Positions 24,563 through 32,106 of a stretch of 64,000 nucleotides of DNA are shown one piece after another. Each line of letters opens with the position of its first letter. Position 1 is the stretch's first letter. Position numbers and translations under genes: made by a program. The stretch is from contig NZ_JAQAGY010000009.1 in assembly GCF_027533645.1 (NCBI RefSeq), positions 208,187 through 272,186 on the forward strand, written 5' to 3'. The notes beneath the pieces are model-generated. The model was not told the origin of the DNA. It did not search any database and worked only from the letters and a program-made list of their open reading frames with translations. Source of the stretch: Paenibacillus caseinilyticus (GTDB taxonomy: Bacteria; Bacillota; Bacilli; Paenibacillales; NBRC-103111).

Positions 24563-26245
24563 TTGACATTGAAGGAGGAGATTCACATCAACACGAAGCC
24601 GTTCCTGTTCGACCGCAAGGACCGGAGTCTGATTCTGGCCCACCTCGGCATCGCCTTCCTGGCCCTGTTCATCGGCGCCATTGCCGGTCTGCTGCAGGGG
24701 CTGCAGCGTACCGGATTCCTCACGCTGCCCCCGCCGATCGGCTATTATCAGCTGCTGACCGCGCACGGCGTGATGATGGCGCTGATCTTCACCACGTTCT
24801 TCATTATCGGCTTCCTGTATTCGGGCGTCTCGCGGACGCTCGGCGGCGCGATGACTCCCGGCTCCCGCCGCTCGGCCTGGATCGGCTACTGGCTGATGGT
24901 CATCGGGACCGCCATGGGCACCTATGCAATCCTGACCAACGACGCTTCGGTGCTCTACACCTTCTATGCTCCGATGGCCGCTTCTCCGGCATTCTATATC
25001 GGACTTGCCCTGGTGGTGGTAGGGAGCTGGCTGAGCAGCGCGGCGGTCTTCATCTGTTTCGTCAAGTGGAGGAAAGCTCACCCGGGCCAGGTCTCTCCGC
25101 TGTTTGGTTATATGGCAGTCGCCACCATGATCCTCTGGGTCATCTGCTCGCTCGGCGTAGCCGCCGAAGTCGTATTCCAGCTCATTCCTTGGTCCCTGGG
25201 GCTTGTGCCTACCATTAACATCGAGCTCAGCCGGACCCTGTTCTGGTATTTCGGGCATCCGCTCGTGTATTTCTGGCTGCTGCCGGCCTATATTTATTGG
25301 TACGTCAATATCCCGCATATCGTCCGGGGCAAAATCTTCAGCAATTCGCTTCCCCGCCTGACGTTCATTCTGTTCATCCTGTATTCGATCCCCGTCGGCT
25401 TCCATCACCAGCTGATGGAACCCGGAATCAGCTCCTTCTGGAAATTCGTCCAGGTGTCGCTGACCATGATCGTGGTCATCCCGTCGCTCATGACCGCCTT
25501 CTCCATGCTGGCTACCTTCGAGCTCGCCGGAAGAGAACAAGGCGCCACCGGCCTGTTCGGCTGGCTGGGCAAGCTGCCGTGGAAGGATGTCCGCTTCTTC
25601 GCCGCCTTCATGGGTATGGTCATCTTCATACCGGCCGGCGCGGGCGGGATTGTCAATGCGAGCTACCAGCTCGACCAAGTGGTGCACAACACGCTCTGGA
25701 TTACAGGCCACTTTCATCTCACGGTAGCCTCGACCGTGGCGCTGACCTTCTTCGCCATTTCGTATTGGCTGGTCCCCCTCTTGACAGGACGAAGCTTGAC
25801 GCCCTTTGCGAACCGGCTCGGCATCATTCAAGCGGTGATCTGGGGCATCGGGATGCTCTTCATGTCCGTCAGCATGCATATCGTCGGGGTGCTGGGCGAA
25901 CCGCGCCGGATCGCCTACACCACGTATATGGACCACCCGATTGTGAACAGCTGGGCCCCTTACCGGACGCTCATCGGGATCGGAAGCGGGATTCTGTTCG
26001 TCGGTGTGCTCCTGTACCTCTATATTGTCGTCTATCTGTGGAAGTTCGCCCCGGCTGCCGAGCAGCCCGCAGATTATCCGCTAGGTATCGTGCAGGAAGC
26101 GGCGCAGGGAACGCCGGCGATTCTGGAGAGGTGGTCGGTCTGGATCGGCGTGTCGATCCTGCTGATCCTGTTCGCCTACACGATCCCGGTAGCTCATATG
26201 ATTCAGCATGCCCCGCCGGGCGCGCCGCCGATGCGCACCTGGTAG
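24563..26245 (+). CDS. cytochrome c oxidase subunit I, ba3-type
   Basis: 560 residues with 12 or more membrane helices. Heme and copper ligands are visible: the low-spin heme histidine in TAHGVMMALIF; CuB histidine and cross-linked tyrosine region in FGHPLVYFWLLPAYIYWY; the CuB pair in GFHHQLMEP; and heme a3/b ligands in TGHFHLTVAS. The protein reduces oxygen to water while pumping protons, with high oxygen affinity. The start is taken as TTG at 24563, six bases from AGGAG. The operon has no subunit III, as expected for B-type oxidases. An intrinsic terminator follows. Confidence 0.95.
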   Translation: MTLKEEIHINTKPFLFDRKDRSLILAHLGIAFLALFIGAIAGLLQGLQRTGFLTLPPPIGYYQLLTAHGVMMALIFTTFFIIGFLYSGVSRTLGGAMTPGSRRSAWIGYWLMVIGTAMGTYAILTNDASVLYTFYAPMAASPAFYIGLALVVVGSWLSSAAVFICFVKWRKAHPGQVSPLFGYMAVATMILWVICSLGVAAEVVFQLIPWSLGLVPTINIELSRTLFWYFGHPLVYFWLLPAYIYWYVNIPHIVRGKIFSNSLPRLTFILFILYSIPVGFHHQLMEPGISSFWKFVQVSLTMIVVIPSLMTAFSMLATFELAGREQGATGLFGWLGKLPWKDVRFFAAFMGMVIFIPAGAGGIVNASYQLDQVVHNTLWITGHFHLTVASTVALTFFAISYWLVPLLTGRSLTPFANRLGIIQAVIWGIGMLFMSVSMHIVGVLGEPRRIAYTTYMDHPIVNSWAPYRTLIGIGSGILFVGVLLYLYIVVYLWKFAPAAEQPADYPLGIVQEAAQGTPAILERWSVWIGVSILLILFAYTIPVAHMIQHAPPGAPPMRTW

Positions 26246-26257
26246 GCCATGGAGGCC

Positions 26258-26292
26258 AAGAAGGGACCCGGATCAGCGGGTCCCTTCTTTCC
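26258..26292 (+). terminator. terminator of the ba3 oxidase operon
   Basis: A 12-bp stem (26258-26269 with 26277-26288) ends in a short T-run, 13 bases past the stop. Confidence 0.85.
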
Positions 26293-26337
26293 GTACTTGC
26301 AGAACCAGATCGGGCACGTCCCTCTTCGCATAGAAGG

Positions 26338-26469
26338 TTACGCTTTCACAAATGGCTCTAGAAGCTCAAGCGCAGCTTCCTCCAGCTCCTGAATCATAAT
26401 CTGAAATCCGGCGAACCTCACTTCTGGGCGTTCTTCGCATAGCGGGCGGCAATTTGTTAATTTTTTCAC
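26338..26469 (-). CDS. possible 43-residue small ORF
   Basis: A short frame with GTG start (26467-26469) encodes a sequence of protein-like composition, including the helical EELEEAALELLEPF-type C-terminus (IQELEEAALELLEPFVKA). Upstream on the minus strand are a possible TTGATG/TATCAT promoter and a weak GAAGGAATGAGG. It may be a real small gene or the end of a lost one. No family is recognised. Confidence 0.3.
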   Translation of the reverse strand: MKKLTNCRPLCEERPEVRFAGFQIMIQELEEAALELLEPFVKA

Positions 26470-26523
26470 TTTGACGTAACGCCTCATTCCTTCTATGATA
26501 AGGAGTATCCATACAACATCAAT

Positions 26524-26627
26524 CTACTTGTAAATAGCAAACTTATTGAAAAATAAGGACGCAAAGCCTCGGGCCTACGGAAGAACTCTCTCTTCGTTCT
26601 TCTACGGCGGCCGGGTTGCCGAAGTGG
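26524..26627 (+). ncRNA. GEMM-I (c-di-GMP-I type) riboswitch aptamer
   Basis: The aptamer features are all visible: P1 pairs 26524-26529 with 26622-26627; a GCAAAC element (26537-26542); a six-bp hairpin capped by a GAAA tetraloop (26542-26557); the GGACGCAAAGCC core containing the intercalating adenine (position 47 equivalent, 26563); the P3 arm to 26610; and the receptor-like CCGGGTTGCC at 26611-26620. The base equivalent to G20 of the Vibrio Vc2 aptamer, which contacts one guanine of c-di-GMP, is adenine at 26536. A at this site is known from aptamers with altered selectivity (3',3'-cGAMP or dual). It lies directly upstream of a diguanylate cyclase gene. Confidence 0.9.
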
Positions 26628-26666
26628 TGTGCACAAACCATCACCTGCATTAGGGGATGGTTTTTT
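26624..26666 (+). promoter_or_regulatory. riboswitch expression platform: antiterminator/terminator
   Basis: A terminator stem (26635-26642 with 26656-26663) ends in six T residues. A competing 6-bp antiterminator can form between 26624-26629 and 26639-26644. It uses the 3' strand of P1 and the 5' strand of the terminator, so ligand binding should stabilise P1, free the terminator and turn the gene off. Inference from base pairing. Confidence 0.7.
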
Positions 26667-26688
26667 CTACTTAGAAGGGGCGCTAACC

Positions 26689-28218
26689 ATGCCAACGAAA
26701 CCTAATACCCTTTTCCTGCCCGTCTTTGGATTGTTGTTCGTGCTGCTGCAGACGTTCATTTCATTAACGAACGGCGAATATTCCTTTACTCTCTACCTTA
26801 TGGATATCCTCGCGCCGACAGTCTCGCTGCTGGTCATGCTCTTCGTGATCCGGCAGCATAGCGGGGCAAGGAAGACGTTCTGGATCCTGATCGCCGTGTG
26901 TCTCCTCTGCGAGACCATCGCCCAGTTGATCTGGGGCTCCTATGAGTGGATCTGGCATGCCGAGGCACCCGACATCGGCATCGCGGATATTTTCTGGCTC
27001 TCCCAGTCGCTGATCTACCTTATCGCACTCTACGGATGGGTCTGCCATACCGGAGGAATCAAGCGGTCCTTCCTGGATTCCGCCATCCTGCTCGTCAGCT
27101 TCTCCGTCGTGAGCTGGGAATTCCTGATCGGACCGATCTATGAAGGGGAGAAGCATCTCGATATCGTAACCCTCTCGGTAGACTTGTTCTATCCGGTGAG
27201 CTCGCTGCTCATGGCGTTCATTATCTCTACCTGGATGCTGAACGGCGAACACCGGCTGAACCGCCGAACCACCATCGCACTTGTACTGGGCTGTCTCGGC
27301 TATGTCTTCGGGGACTCGCTGTATATTCTGCTGATCGACCTGCAAGGGATCGACTGGCTGGAGCCATGGATCGATACGTTCTGGACCGGTGCCTGTTTCT
27401 GCATGGCTGCGGCCGGCTTGTATTCCCTCTCCGCAGAGCCCTTGGAGCAGAAGGCGGCCGAAAGCCGCTGGCAGCGGGTAGCCCGGTTCTCGGTGCCCTA
27501 TATAGGGCTGCTCCTGCTCGTCGGCATCCTGTTTTTTTTCAAGCTGACTACAGATGTGTTCGTCTGGGGGCTGGCCCTTACCGTACTGCTTGTGCTGGTC
27601 CGTCAGGTCATGTTCCTGCTGGAGCGCGAAACCCTGAGCGACCGGCTCGGCGAGTCCTACCGCCGGCTGGAGCAGATCGCAAGCTGCGACAGCTTGACGG
27701 GTCTGCTGAACCGGAGGGTATTCGAACAGGAGCTGGAGCAGAAGCTTGCCGGCGCCGCTGCGAAGCCTGTCGCGGTCATGTACTTTGATCTCGACAAGTT
27801 CAAAAGCATCAACGACACCTATGGCCACCGTATAGGCGACCTGCTGCTGCAGACCGTAGCGGCCAGGCTCACTCCCCAGGAAGGAGTGAGTATTGCACGG
27901 CTCGGCGGGGATGAGTTCGCCCTCAGCTTCTCATCGCCGAATATCACCACCAGCCGCTTGGATGAATGGTCGGCCCTGCTCGTAGAGACGGTCTCCGCGC
28001 CATACGAGCTGGACGGCCTGTGCATCCGCACCTCACCCAGCATAGGGATTGCCCTCTACCCGCAAGATGCACAGTCCGTACCCGGATTACTGGATGCGGC
28101 CGACCAAGCCATGTACGAAGCCAAGCGCCGCGGCGGCGGAACCTTCGCTTACTATCGCAGCCAGACCCAACTGGTGCGAAAGACGGACCACTCCCGTTCA
28201 CTGCAAGAAGTCCGCTGA
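26689..28218 (+). CDS. membrane diguanylate cyclase (GGDEF)
   Basis: 509 residues from the ATG at 26689, after the riboswitch terminator; GAAGGGG is the likely ribosome binding site. The N-terminal half has about eight to nine membrane helices (residues about 8-320), a MASE-like sensor of unknown ligand. The GGDEF domain (about 345-500) has DSLTGLLNRR, FDLDKFKSINDTYGH and an intact GGDEF at 406-410, so it should make c-di-GMP. No RxxD inhibitory site stands five residues before the motif. Product control may therefore act through the riboswitch in its leader rather than on the enzyme. No EAL domain is present. Confidence 0.92.
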   Translation: MPTKPNTLFLPVFGLLFVLLQTFISLTNGEYSFTLYLMDILAPTVSLLVMLFVIRQHSGARKTFWILIAVCLLCETIAQLIWGSYEWIWHAEAPDIGIADIFWLSQSLIYLIALYGWVCHTGGIKRSFLDSAILLVSFSVVSWEFLIGPIYEGEKHLDIVTLSVDLFYPVSSLLMAFIISTWMLNGEHRLNRRTTIALVLGCLGYVFGDSLYILLIDLQGIDWLEPWIDTFWTGACFCMAAAGLYSLSAEPLEQKAAESRWQRVARFSVPYIGLLLLVGILFFFKLTTDVFVWGLALTVLLVLVRQVMFLLERETLSDRLGESYRRLEQIASCDSLTGLLNRRVFEQELEQKLAGAAAKPVAVMYFDLDKFKSINDTYGHRIGDLLLQTVAARLTPQEGVSIARLGGDEFALSFSSPNITTSRLDEWSALLVETVSAPYELDGLCIRTSPSIGIALYPQDAQSVPGLLDAADQAMYEAKRRGGGTFAYYRSQTQLVRKTDHSRSLQEVR

Positions 28219-28239
28219 CGCCGCCCTCCAACAAGAATG

Positions 28240-28275
28240 GCCCCCTGCCCGAGTTCCCGGACAGGGGGCTTTTTC
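28240..28275 (+). terminator. terminator of the diguanylate cyclase gene
   Basis: A GC-rich stem (GCCCCCTG with CAGGGGGC, plus inner pairs) ends in five T residues, shortly past the stop at 28218. Confidence 0.9.
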
Positions 28276-28357
28276 ATGTGATGGAAGCACCTTAGCTTGC
28301 CTGCCGGTCATAGGAAGAATCACGGCGATATGCGGCGCAGACCACCTGATCTGGTCC

Positions 28358-28750
28358 TTACTTCGTTCCGATCGTCCGTGAAGAGCCTGCGGATCCTGCG
28401 CGGCCTGCGGGCTTCCTCAGCAATCCGATCGCAACCAGGGCACATAACGTAAGGACCGGCATCAGCACGTCCGCAGCCATACCCATAGTGAGCAGCGTCA
28501 CGACAGCACCGATCATGATGACAGCGAGCAGCGCGGCCCCGTAGCGGGCCCATGCCCGGAACAGCAGAGCCACCCCGCCGACCACCTCGAGCAGGCCTAT
28601 TGCCAATCGGAACCAGTCCGGGAACCCCATCTGCTTGAAGCCTTCCACCGACATCGGTTCCCCGATCAGCTTCAGCACCCCTGCCTGCACGAACAATACC
28701 ACCACCAGCACAAGACCGACCCACCCTGCAATCTTCCAGCCCTTCTTCAT
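28358..28750 (-). CDS. DoxX-like membrane protein
   Basis: 130 residues from the ATG at 28748-28750 with GAGGAG upstream. There are four membrane helices (WVGLVLVVVLFVQAGVLKL; LAIGLLEVVGGVALLF; AALLAVIMIGAVVTLL; LMPVLTLCALVAIGLL), and the order fits the DoxX/DoxD superfamily (KLIGEP, GLLEVVGG). These proteins are linked to quinone or thiol metabolism in some bacteria, but most have no known role. A short basic tail ends the protein. It is a single gene. Confidence 0.8.
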   Translation of the reverse strand: MKKGWKIAGWVGLVLVVVLFVQAGVLKLIGEPMSVEGFKQMGFPDWFRLAIGLLEVVGGVALLFRAWARYGAALLAVIMIGAVVTLLTMGMAADVLMPVLTLCALVAIGLLRKPAGRAGSAGSSRTIGTK

Positions 28751-28921
28751 AACCCACTCTCCTCTTCCGTTCTTCGTCATCTTCTGTTACTTATGCTAAC
28801 ACGAACAAGAAGGGGAGATTTCTTCCCGATTGCTATATCTTAGGGCGGGCACAGCCCAATCTCCCCCGGCTTGCACGCTGTGTGCGTATACCGGGGGATT
28901 CCTGTCCTGTCCACCTAACGG

Positions 28922-29692
28922 TCAGAAGCCATAGATCGTCATGCCGCCATCCACATAAAGCGTCTGCCCCGTCATGTAGGCCGCCGCTTCCGAAGCCAGG
29001 AACACGGCCGGACCGACCAGGTCCTGCAGCTCCCCGATGCGCTTCATGGGGGTACGGGACAGCACTTCACTGACGAAGGCCTCGTCTGCGAGCAGCTTCT
29101 CGGTGAGCGGCGTCTTGAAGTACCATGGGCCGAGGGCATTCACCCGGATGCCGTGCTTCGCCCACTCGAGCGCGAGCACCTTCGTCATCTGGATCAGCGC
29201 CGCTTTCGTCGAGCCGTACACGACACCGGTCCGCAGGGCGGTATATCCTGCCACGGAGGCGATGTTTACGATGGATCCCCCTCCCGTGTCCTTCATCCGC
29301 CGCGCGACCTGCTGCGAGAGGAAGAACGCCGACTTCAGATTCGTGTCCGCGATCTTGTCCCACTCCTCCTCCGTTACCTCCAGGGCAGGCGTACGAATGT
29401 TCATCCCGGCATTATTGACGAGAATGTCGATCTTCCCTGCCCACTCCTCCGCTTCCCTTACGGCTGCCGCGAGCTGCTCCCTGTCCGTAATGTCGGCCGG
29501 AATCGCCAGCGCTCTGCGCCCCGCAGCCTCCACGGCGCCAGCTACAGCCAACAAGTCCTCCGGCGTCCGGGACAGCAGGATCACATCCGCCCCCGCTTCG
29601 GCCAAACCGATCGCAAGCGCTTTCCCGATGCCACGGCCCGCTCCGGTCACAATAGCTTTCTTCCCTTCCAATTGAAAAGACGGCAAATACAT
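28922..29692 (-). CDS. short-chain dehydrogenase/reductase
   Basis: 256 residues of the classical SDR family. The cofactor motif TGAGRGIG, the NNAG motif, the catalytic Ser in NIASVAGY, and Tyr/Lys in VVYGSTKAAL are all present. The C-terminal LYVDGGMTIYGF is frequent in gluconate 5-dehydrogenase and 3-ketoacyl reductase-like members; the acidic-free cofactor loop (LLSRTPED) favours NADPH. The substrate cannot be fixed. GGGAGGAAGC precedes the ATG. It is a single gene between DoxX and a peptidase. Confidence 0.88.
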   Translation of the reverse strand: MYLPSFQLEGKKAIVTGAGRGIGKALAIGLAEAGADVILLSRTPEDLLAVAGAVEAAGRRALAIPADITDREQLAAAVREAEEWAGKIDILVNNAGMNIRTPALEVTEEEWDKIADTNLKSAFFLSQQVARRMKDTGGGSIVNIASVAGYTALRTGVVYGSTKAALIQMTKVLALEWAKHGIRVNALGPWYFKTPLTEKLLADEAFVSEVLSRTPMKRIGELQDLVGPAVFLASEAAAYMTGQTLYVDGGMTIYGF

Positions 29693-29817
29693 GTAAGCTT
29701 CCTCCCAGCAATGCTAGTCTTATAGGCCCTGATATGGACAGCATCTTACCACGAAAATAGAATTTACGCGAACCGCCCGAAGGTTCAATGTCCTTGAATA
29801 TGTTTAAAATGTAAATG

Positions 29818-29846
29818 TTTACAACAAAATCTAGCAAAAGTATACT
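29818..29846 (+). promoter_or_regulatory. sigma-A-like promoter of the VanY-like gene
   Basis: TTTACA (29818-29823) and TATACT (29841-29846) are separated by exactly 17 bases. A 10-base direct repeat AATCTAGCAA occurs at 29828-29837 and 29848-29857, 20 bases apart, flanking the -10 box; it could be a regulator site. Confidence 0.65.
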
Positions 29847-29900
29847 GAATCTAGCAAGTCGATTTCTTATTATCCAACTATTCTTAGGAGGTATTCATTC

Positions 29901-30881
29901 ATGTTCCCGAAAGTGCTCCTGAAGAAAAGCAGTGTAGTCACGGCCGCTCTATCCTTATCCCTCACGGCTTCCCTCTTCGCCGCTCCCCTGCCGACAGCCC
30001 GTGCCGCCACTTGTGCCGATGTGCTCACACCGATGACGGACCCGCTGGCGATCAAGATGGAGAACGGACAGACGCTCATCTGGGATAACGTCAAACCCGA
30101 GCTGATCACCGCCCGCGACCGTTACATCAATCTCCTGAAGCAAAAAGGGTGGACCATCACCTTCAATTCGGCTTACCGTCCATATCAATATCAACGGCAT
30201 TTATACGAAGTCGTTCAAAATAAAAGCGTGTGCGGAGCCGAAATGTCCAAACACGGCCTGGGCACCTTGGTCGCCGCCCCTTCTTATACGGCTCCGCACA
30301 CAGCGGGCTTGGCTTTCGACGCGACAGTACGGGATGGCAGCGGCAATGCGCTCAACAGCATGACCTCGGTGAGCAGCCAACTTATTGATGTCGCGAAGCA
30401 GGCAGGACTCTACTTCCCTCATACGACTACAGACGGCGTACATCACCAGCTCTCTTCCGGCGGATCTTCCTCCCCTGTACTGCAGGTAGGCAGCTCCGGT
30501 CCTGAAGTGGTTACGCTACAGACCAACCTGAACCGGGTCGGCTACAGCCTGAGCGCGGACGGCGTATTCGGCAGCGGGACGGAGAGCATCGTGAAGCAGT
30601 TCCAGGCCGCCCATGGACTGACTGCGGACGGCATCGTCGGCTCCGCGACTTCCTCCAAGCTGAGTGCGCTCGCAAGCACCACCACCGTCCTGCGTGTCGG
30701 CAGCTCCGGCGACGAGGTGAAGGTGCTGCAGCGTCTGCTCACCAAAAAAGGCTACTCGGTGACCGCCGACGGAGCCTTCGGAACAGGAACCGAAAGCGTG
30801 GTCAAACGGTTCCAATCGGCGAACAGCCTGACCAGCGACGGGATTGTCGGCTCCGCCACTTGGAGCAAGCTCCGCTCCTAG
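29901..30881 (+). CDS. VanY-like D-Ala-D-Ala carboxypeptidase with two peptidoglycan-binding domains
   Basis: 326 residues. A signal peptide (1-35, TARAA) directs export. The zinc peptidase domain has SAYRPYQ (near 90-95), H133 and D140 in PHTAGLAFD, and H181-H182 in DGVHHQL, which matches the SxHxxGxAxD and HxH metal sites of the VanY/DacB family. Two PG_binding_1 repeats follow (about 195-257 and 262-326; each LRVGSSG-EV-LQ, DGVFGSGTES, DGIVGSAT). It should trim peptidoglycan stem peptides at the wall. There is no VanR/VanS or ligase gene, so it is not a vancomycin resistance cluster. AGGAGG lies 9 bases before the ATG. Confidence 0.9.
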   Translation: MFPKVLLKKSSVVTAALSLSLTASLFAAPLPTARAATCADVLTPMTDPLAIKMENGQTLIWDNVKPELITARDRYINLLKQKGWTITFNSAYRPYQYQRHLYEVVQNKSVCGAEMSKHGLGTLVAAPSYTAPHTAGLAFDATVRDGSGNALNSMTSVSSQLIDVAKQAGLYFPHTTTDGVHHQLSSGGSSSPVLQVGSSGPEVVTLQTNLNRVGYSLSADGVFGSGTESIVKQFQAAHGLTADGIVGSATSSKLSALASTTTVLRVGSSGDEVKVLQRLLTKKGYSVTADGAFGTGTESVVKRFQSANSLTSDGIVGSATWSKLRS

Positions 30882-30914
30882 GAAGCAAGGCCCGGCCGCA
30901 GCAACGGGCTCAAC

Positions 30915-30962
30915 ACAAATACGCCACGTTGTGCGTAAGGCATAACGTGGCGTATTTGTCTT
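30915..30962. terminator. bidirectional hairpin between peptidase and aroC
   Basis: A perfect 16-bp inverted repeat (30915-30930 with 30944-30959) with a 13-base loop sits between convergent genes. Confidence 0.8.
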
Positions 30963-31033
30963 AGGGACGGGGGTTAAGCCGCCCAATAGCTCGAAGTGTG
31001 GCTGAGAAGCCGCCAAGCTGCACTTTTTGCATC

Positions 31034-32089
31034 TTACCCGTGCATGGCGGCTTGCCGCTTGTAATGATCCTCCACTACAAGACAGGCCATCGCTTCGACC
31101 ACGGGAACAATTCTCGGACAGATGCAGGGATCGTGCCTGCCTTCCGTGCGGATCTCTTGTTCCTCTCCATGGATGTTGACCGTTCGCTGGGCAACCGAAA
31201 TCGAGGATGTCGGCTTCACGCTGATCCGGAAGACAATCTCCTGCCCCGTGCTGATCCCGCCAAGGATGCCGCCCGCATGGTTGCTGAGGAATCCTCCGCC
31301 GTCCATCGCATCGTTATGCTCACTGCCTAGCATGGAAGCCGCTTCGAATCCGTCGCCGAATTCGATCCCCTTCACCGCGCCGATCGACAGCATCGCTTTG
31401 GCGAGCTCCGCATCCAATTTGTCGAATACGGGCTCCCCGAGCCCCGGCATCACGCCCCGGATCCGGCATTCGACGATGCCCCCGCAGCTGTCGCCGCGCG
31501 AGGCCAGCTCCTCAATCTTACCGATCATCTCCGCCGCAGCGGCAGGATCGCAGGCACGGACGGCATTGCGCTCAATCGCTTCTTCCTCGAAGGTCCGGCA
31601 CGCAATACCGCCGATCTCCTGCGTATAGGCCAGCACCTGTACACCCCTTCTCTCCAGCAGCTTCCGCGCCACCGCACCACCGGCCACCCGGGCCGCCGTT
31701 TCTCTTCCCGATGCCCGCCCGCTGCCCCGGTGGTCCCGGATGCCGTATTTCTTCAGGTAAGTGTAATCGGCGTGGCCGGGGCGGAACGACTGCTGAATAT
31801 CGCTGTACGCCTCCGGCCGCATGTCGTGGTTATACAGAATGACCATGAGCGGCGTCCCGGTCGTTCTGCCTTCGAAGATACCCGACAAGATCTGAACCCG
31901 GTCGTATTCTTTGCGGGGCGTGGTCACGGAGGATTGGCCCGGCTTTCTCCGGTCCATCTGGACCTGAATGTATGCTTCGTCGATCTCGACCCCTGGCGTC
32001 ACTCCATCCACGATGACGCCCACAGCGGCACCATGCGACTCCCCGAAGGTGGTAATTCTGAAGCTTTCGCCGAACGTATTCCCTGCCAT
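31034..32089 (-). CDS. aroC: chorismate synthase
   Basis: 351 residues. The FMN-enzyme signatures are present: GESHGAAVGVIVDG at the start, RPGHADYTYLKKYGIRDHRG with catalytic histidine, and RASGRETAARVAGGA. It removes phosphate from EPSP to form chorismate. The length is slightly short for the family (360-390) but the C-terminal RHDPCICPRIVPVVEAM is intact. It lies 17 bases downstream of the EPSP synthase gene, so the two enzymes catalyse successive steps from one transcript. Confidence 0.94.
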   Translation of the reverse strand: MAGNTFGESFRITTFGESHGAAVGVIVDGVTPGVEIDEAYIQVQMDRRKPGQSSVTTPRKEYDRVQILSGIFEGRTTGTPLMVILYNHDMRPEAYSDIQQSFRPGHADYTYLKKYGIRDHRGSGRASGRETAARVAGGAVARKLLERRGVQVLAYTQEIGGIACRTFEEEAIERNAVRACDPAAAAEMIGKIEELASRGDSCGGIVECRIRGVMPGLGEPVFDKLDAELAKAMLSIGAVKGIEFGDGFEAASMLGSEHNDAMDGGGFLSNHAGGILGGISTGQEIVFRISVKPTSSISVAQRTVNIHGEEQEIRTEGRHDPCICPRIVPVVEAMACLVVEDHYKRQAAMHG

Positions 32090-32106
32090 TGGTTAGTCCT
32101 CCCCCT

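Noticed and set aside
29901..30881. Vancomycin resistance gene
   Set aside because: The VanY-like fold alone does not confer resistance; no VanH/A/X or VanR/S genes are near, and the PG-binding repeats point to wall maintenance.
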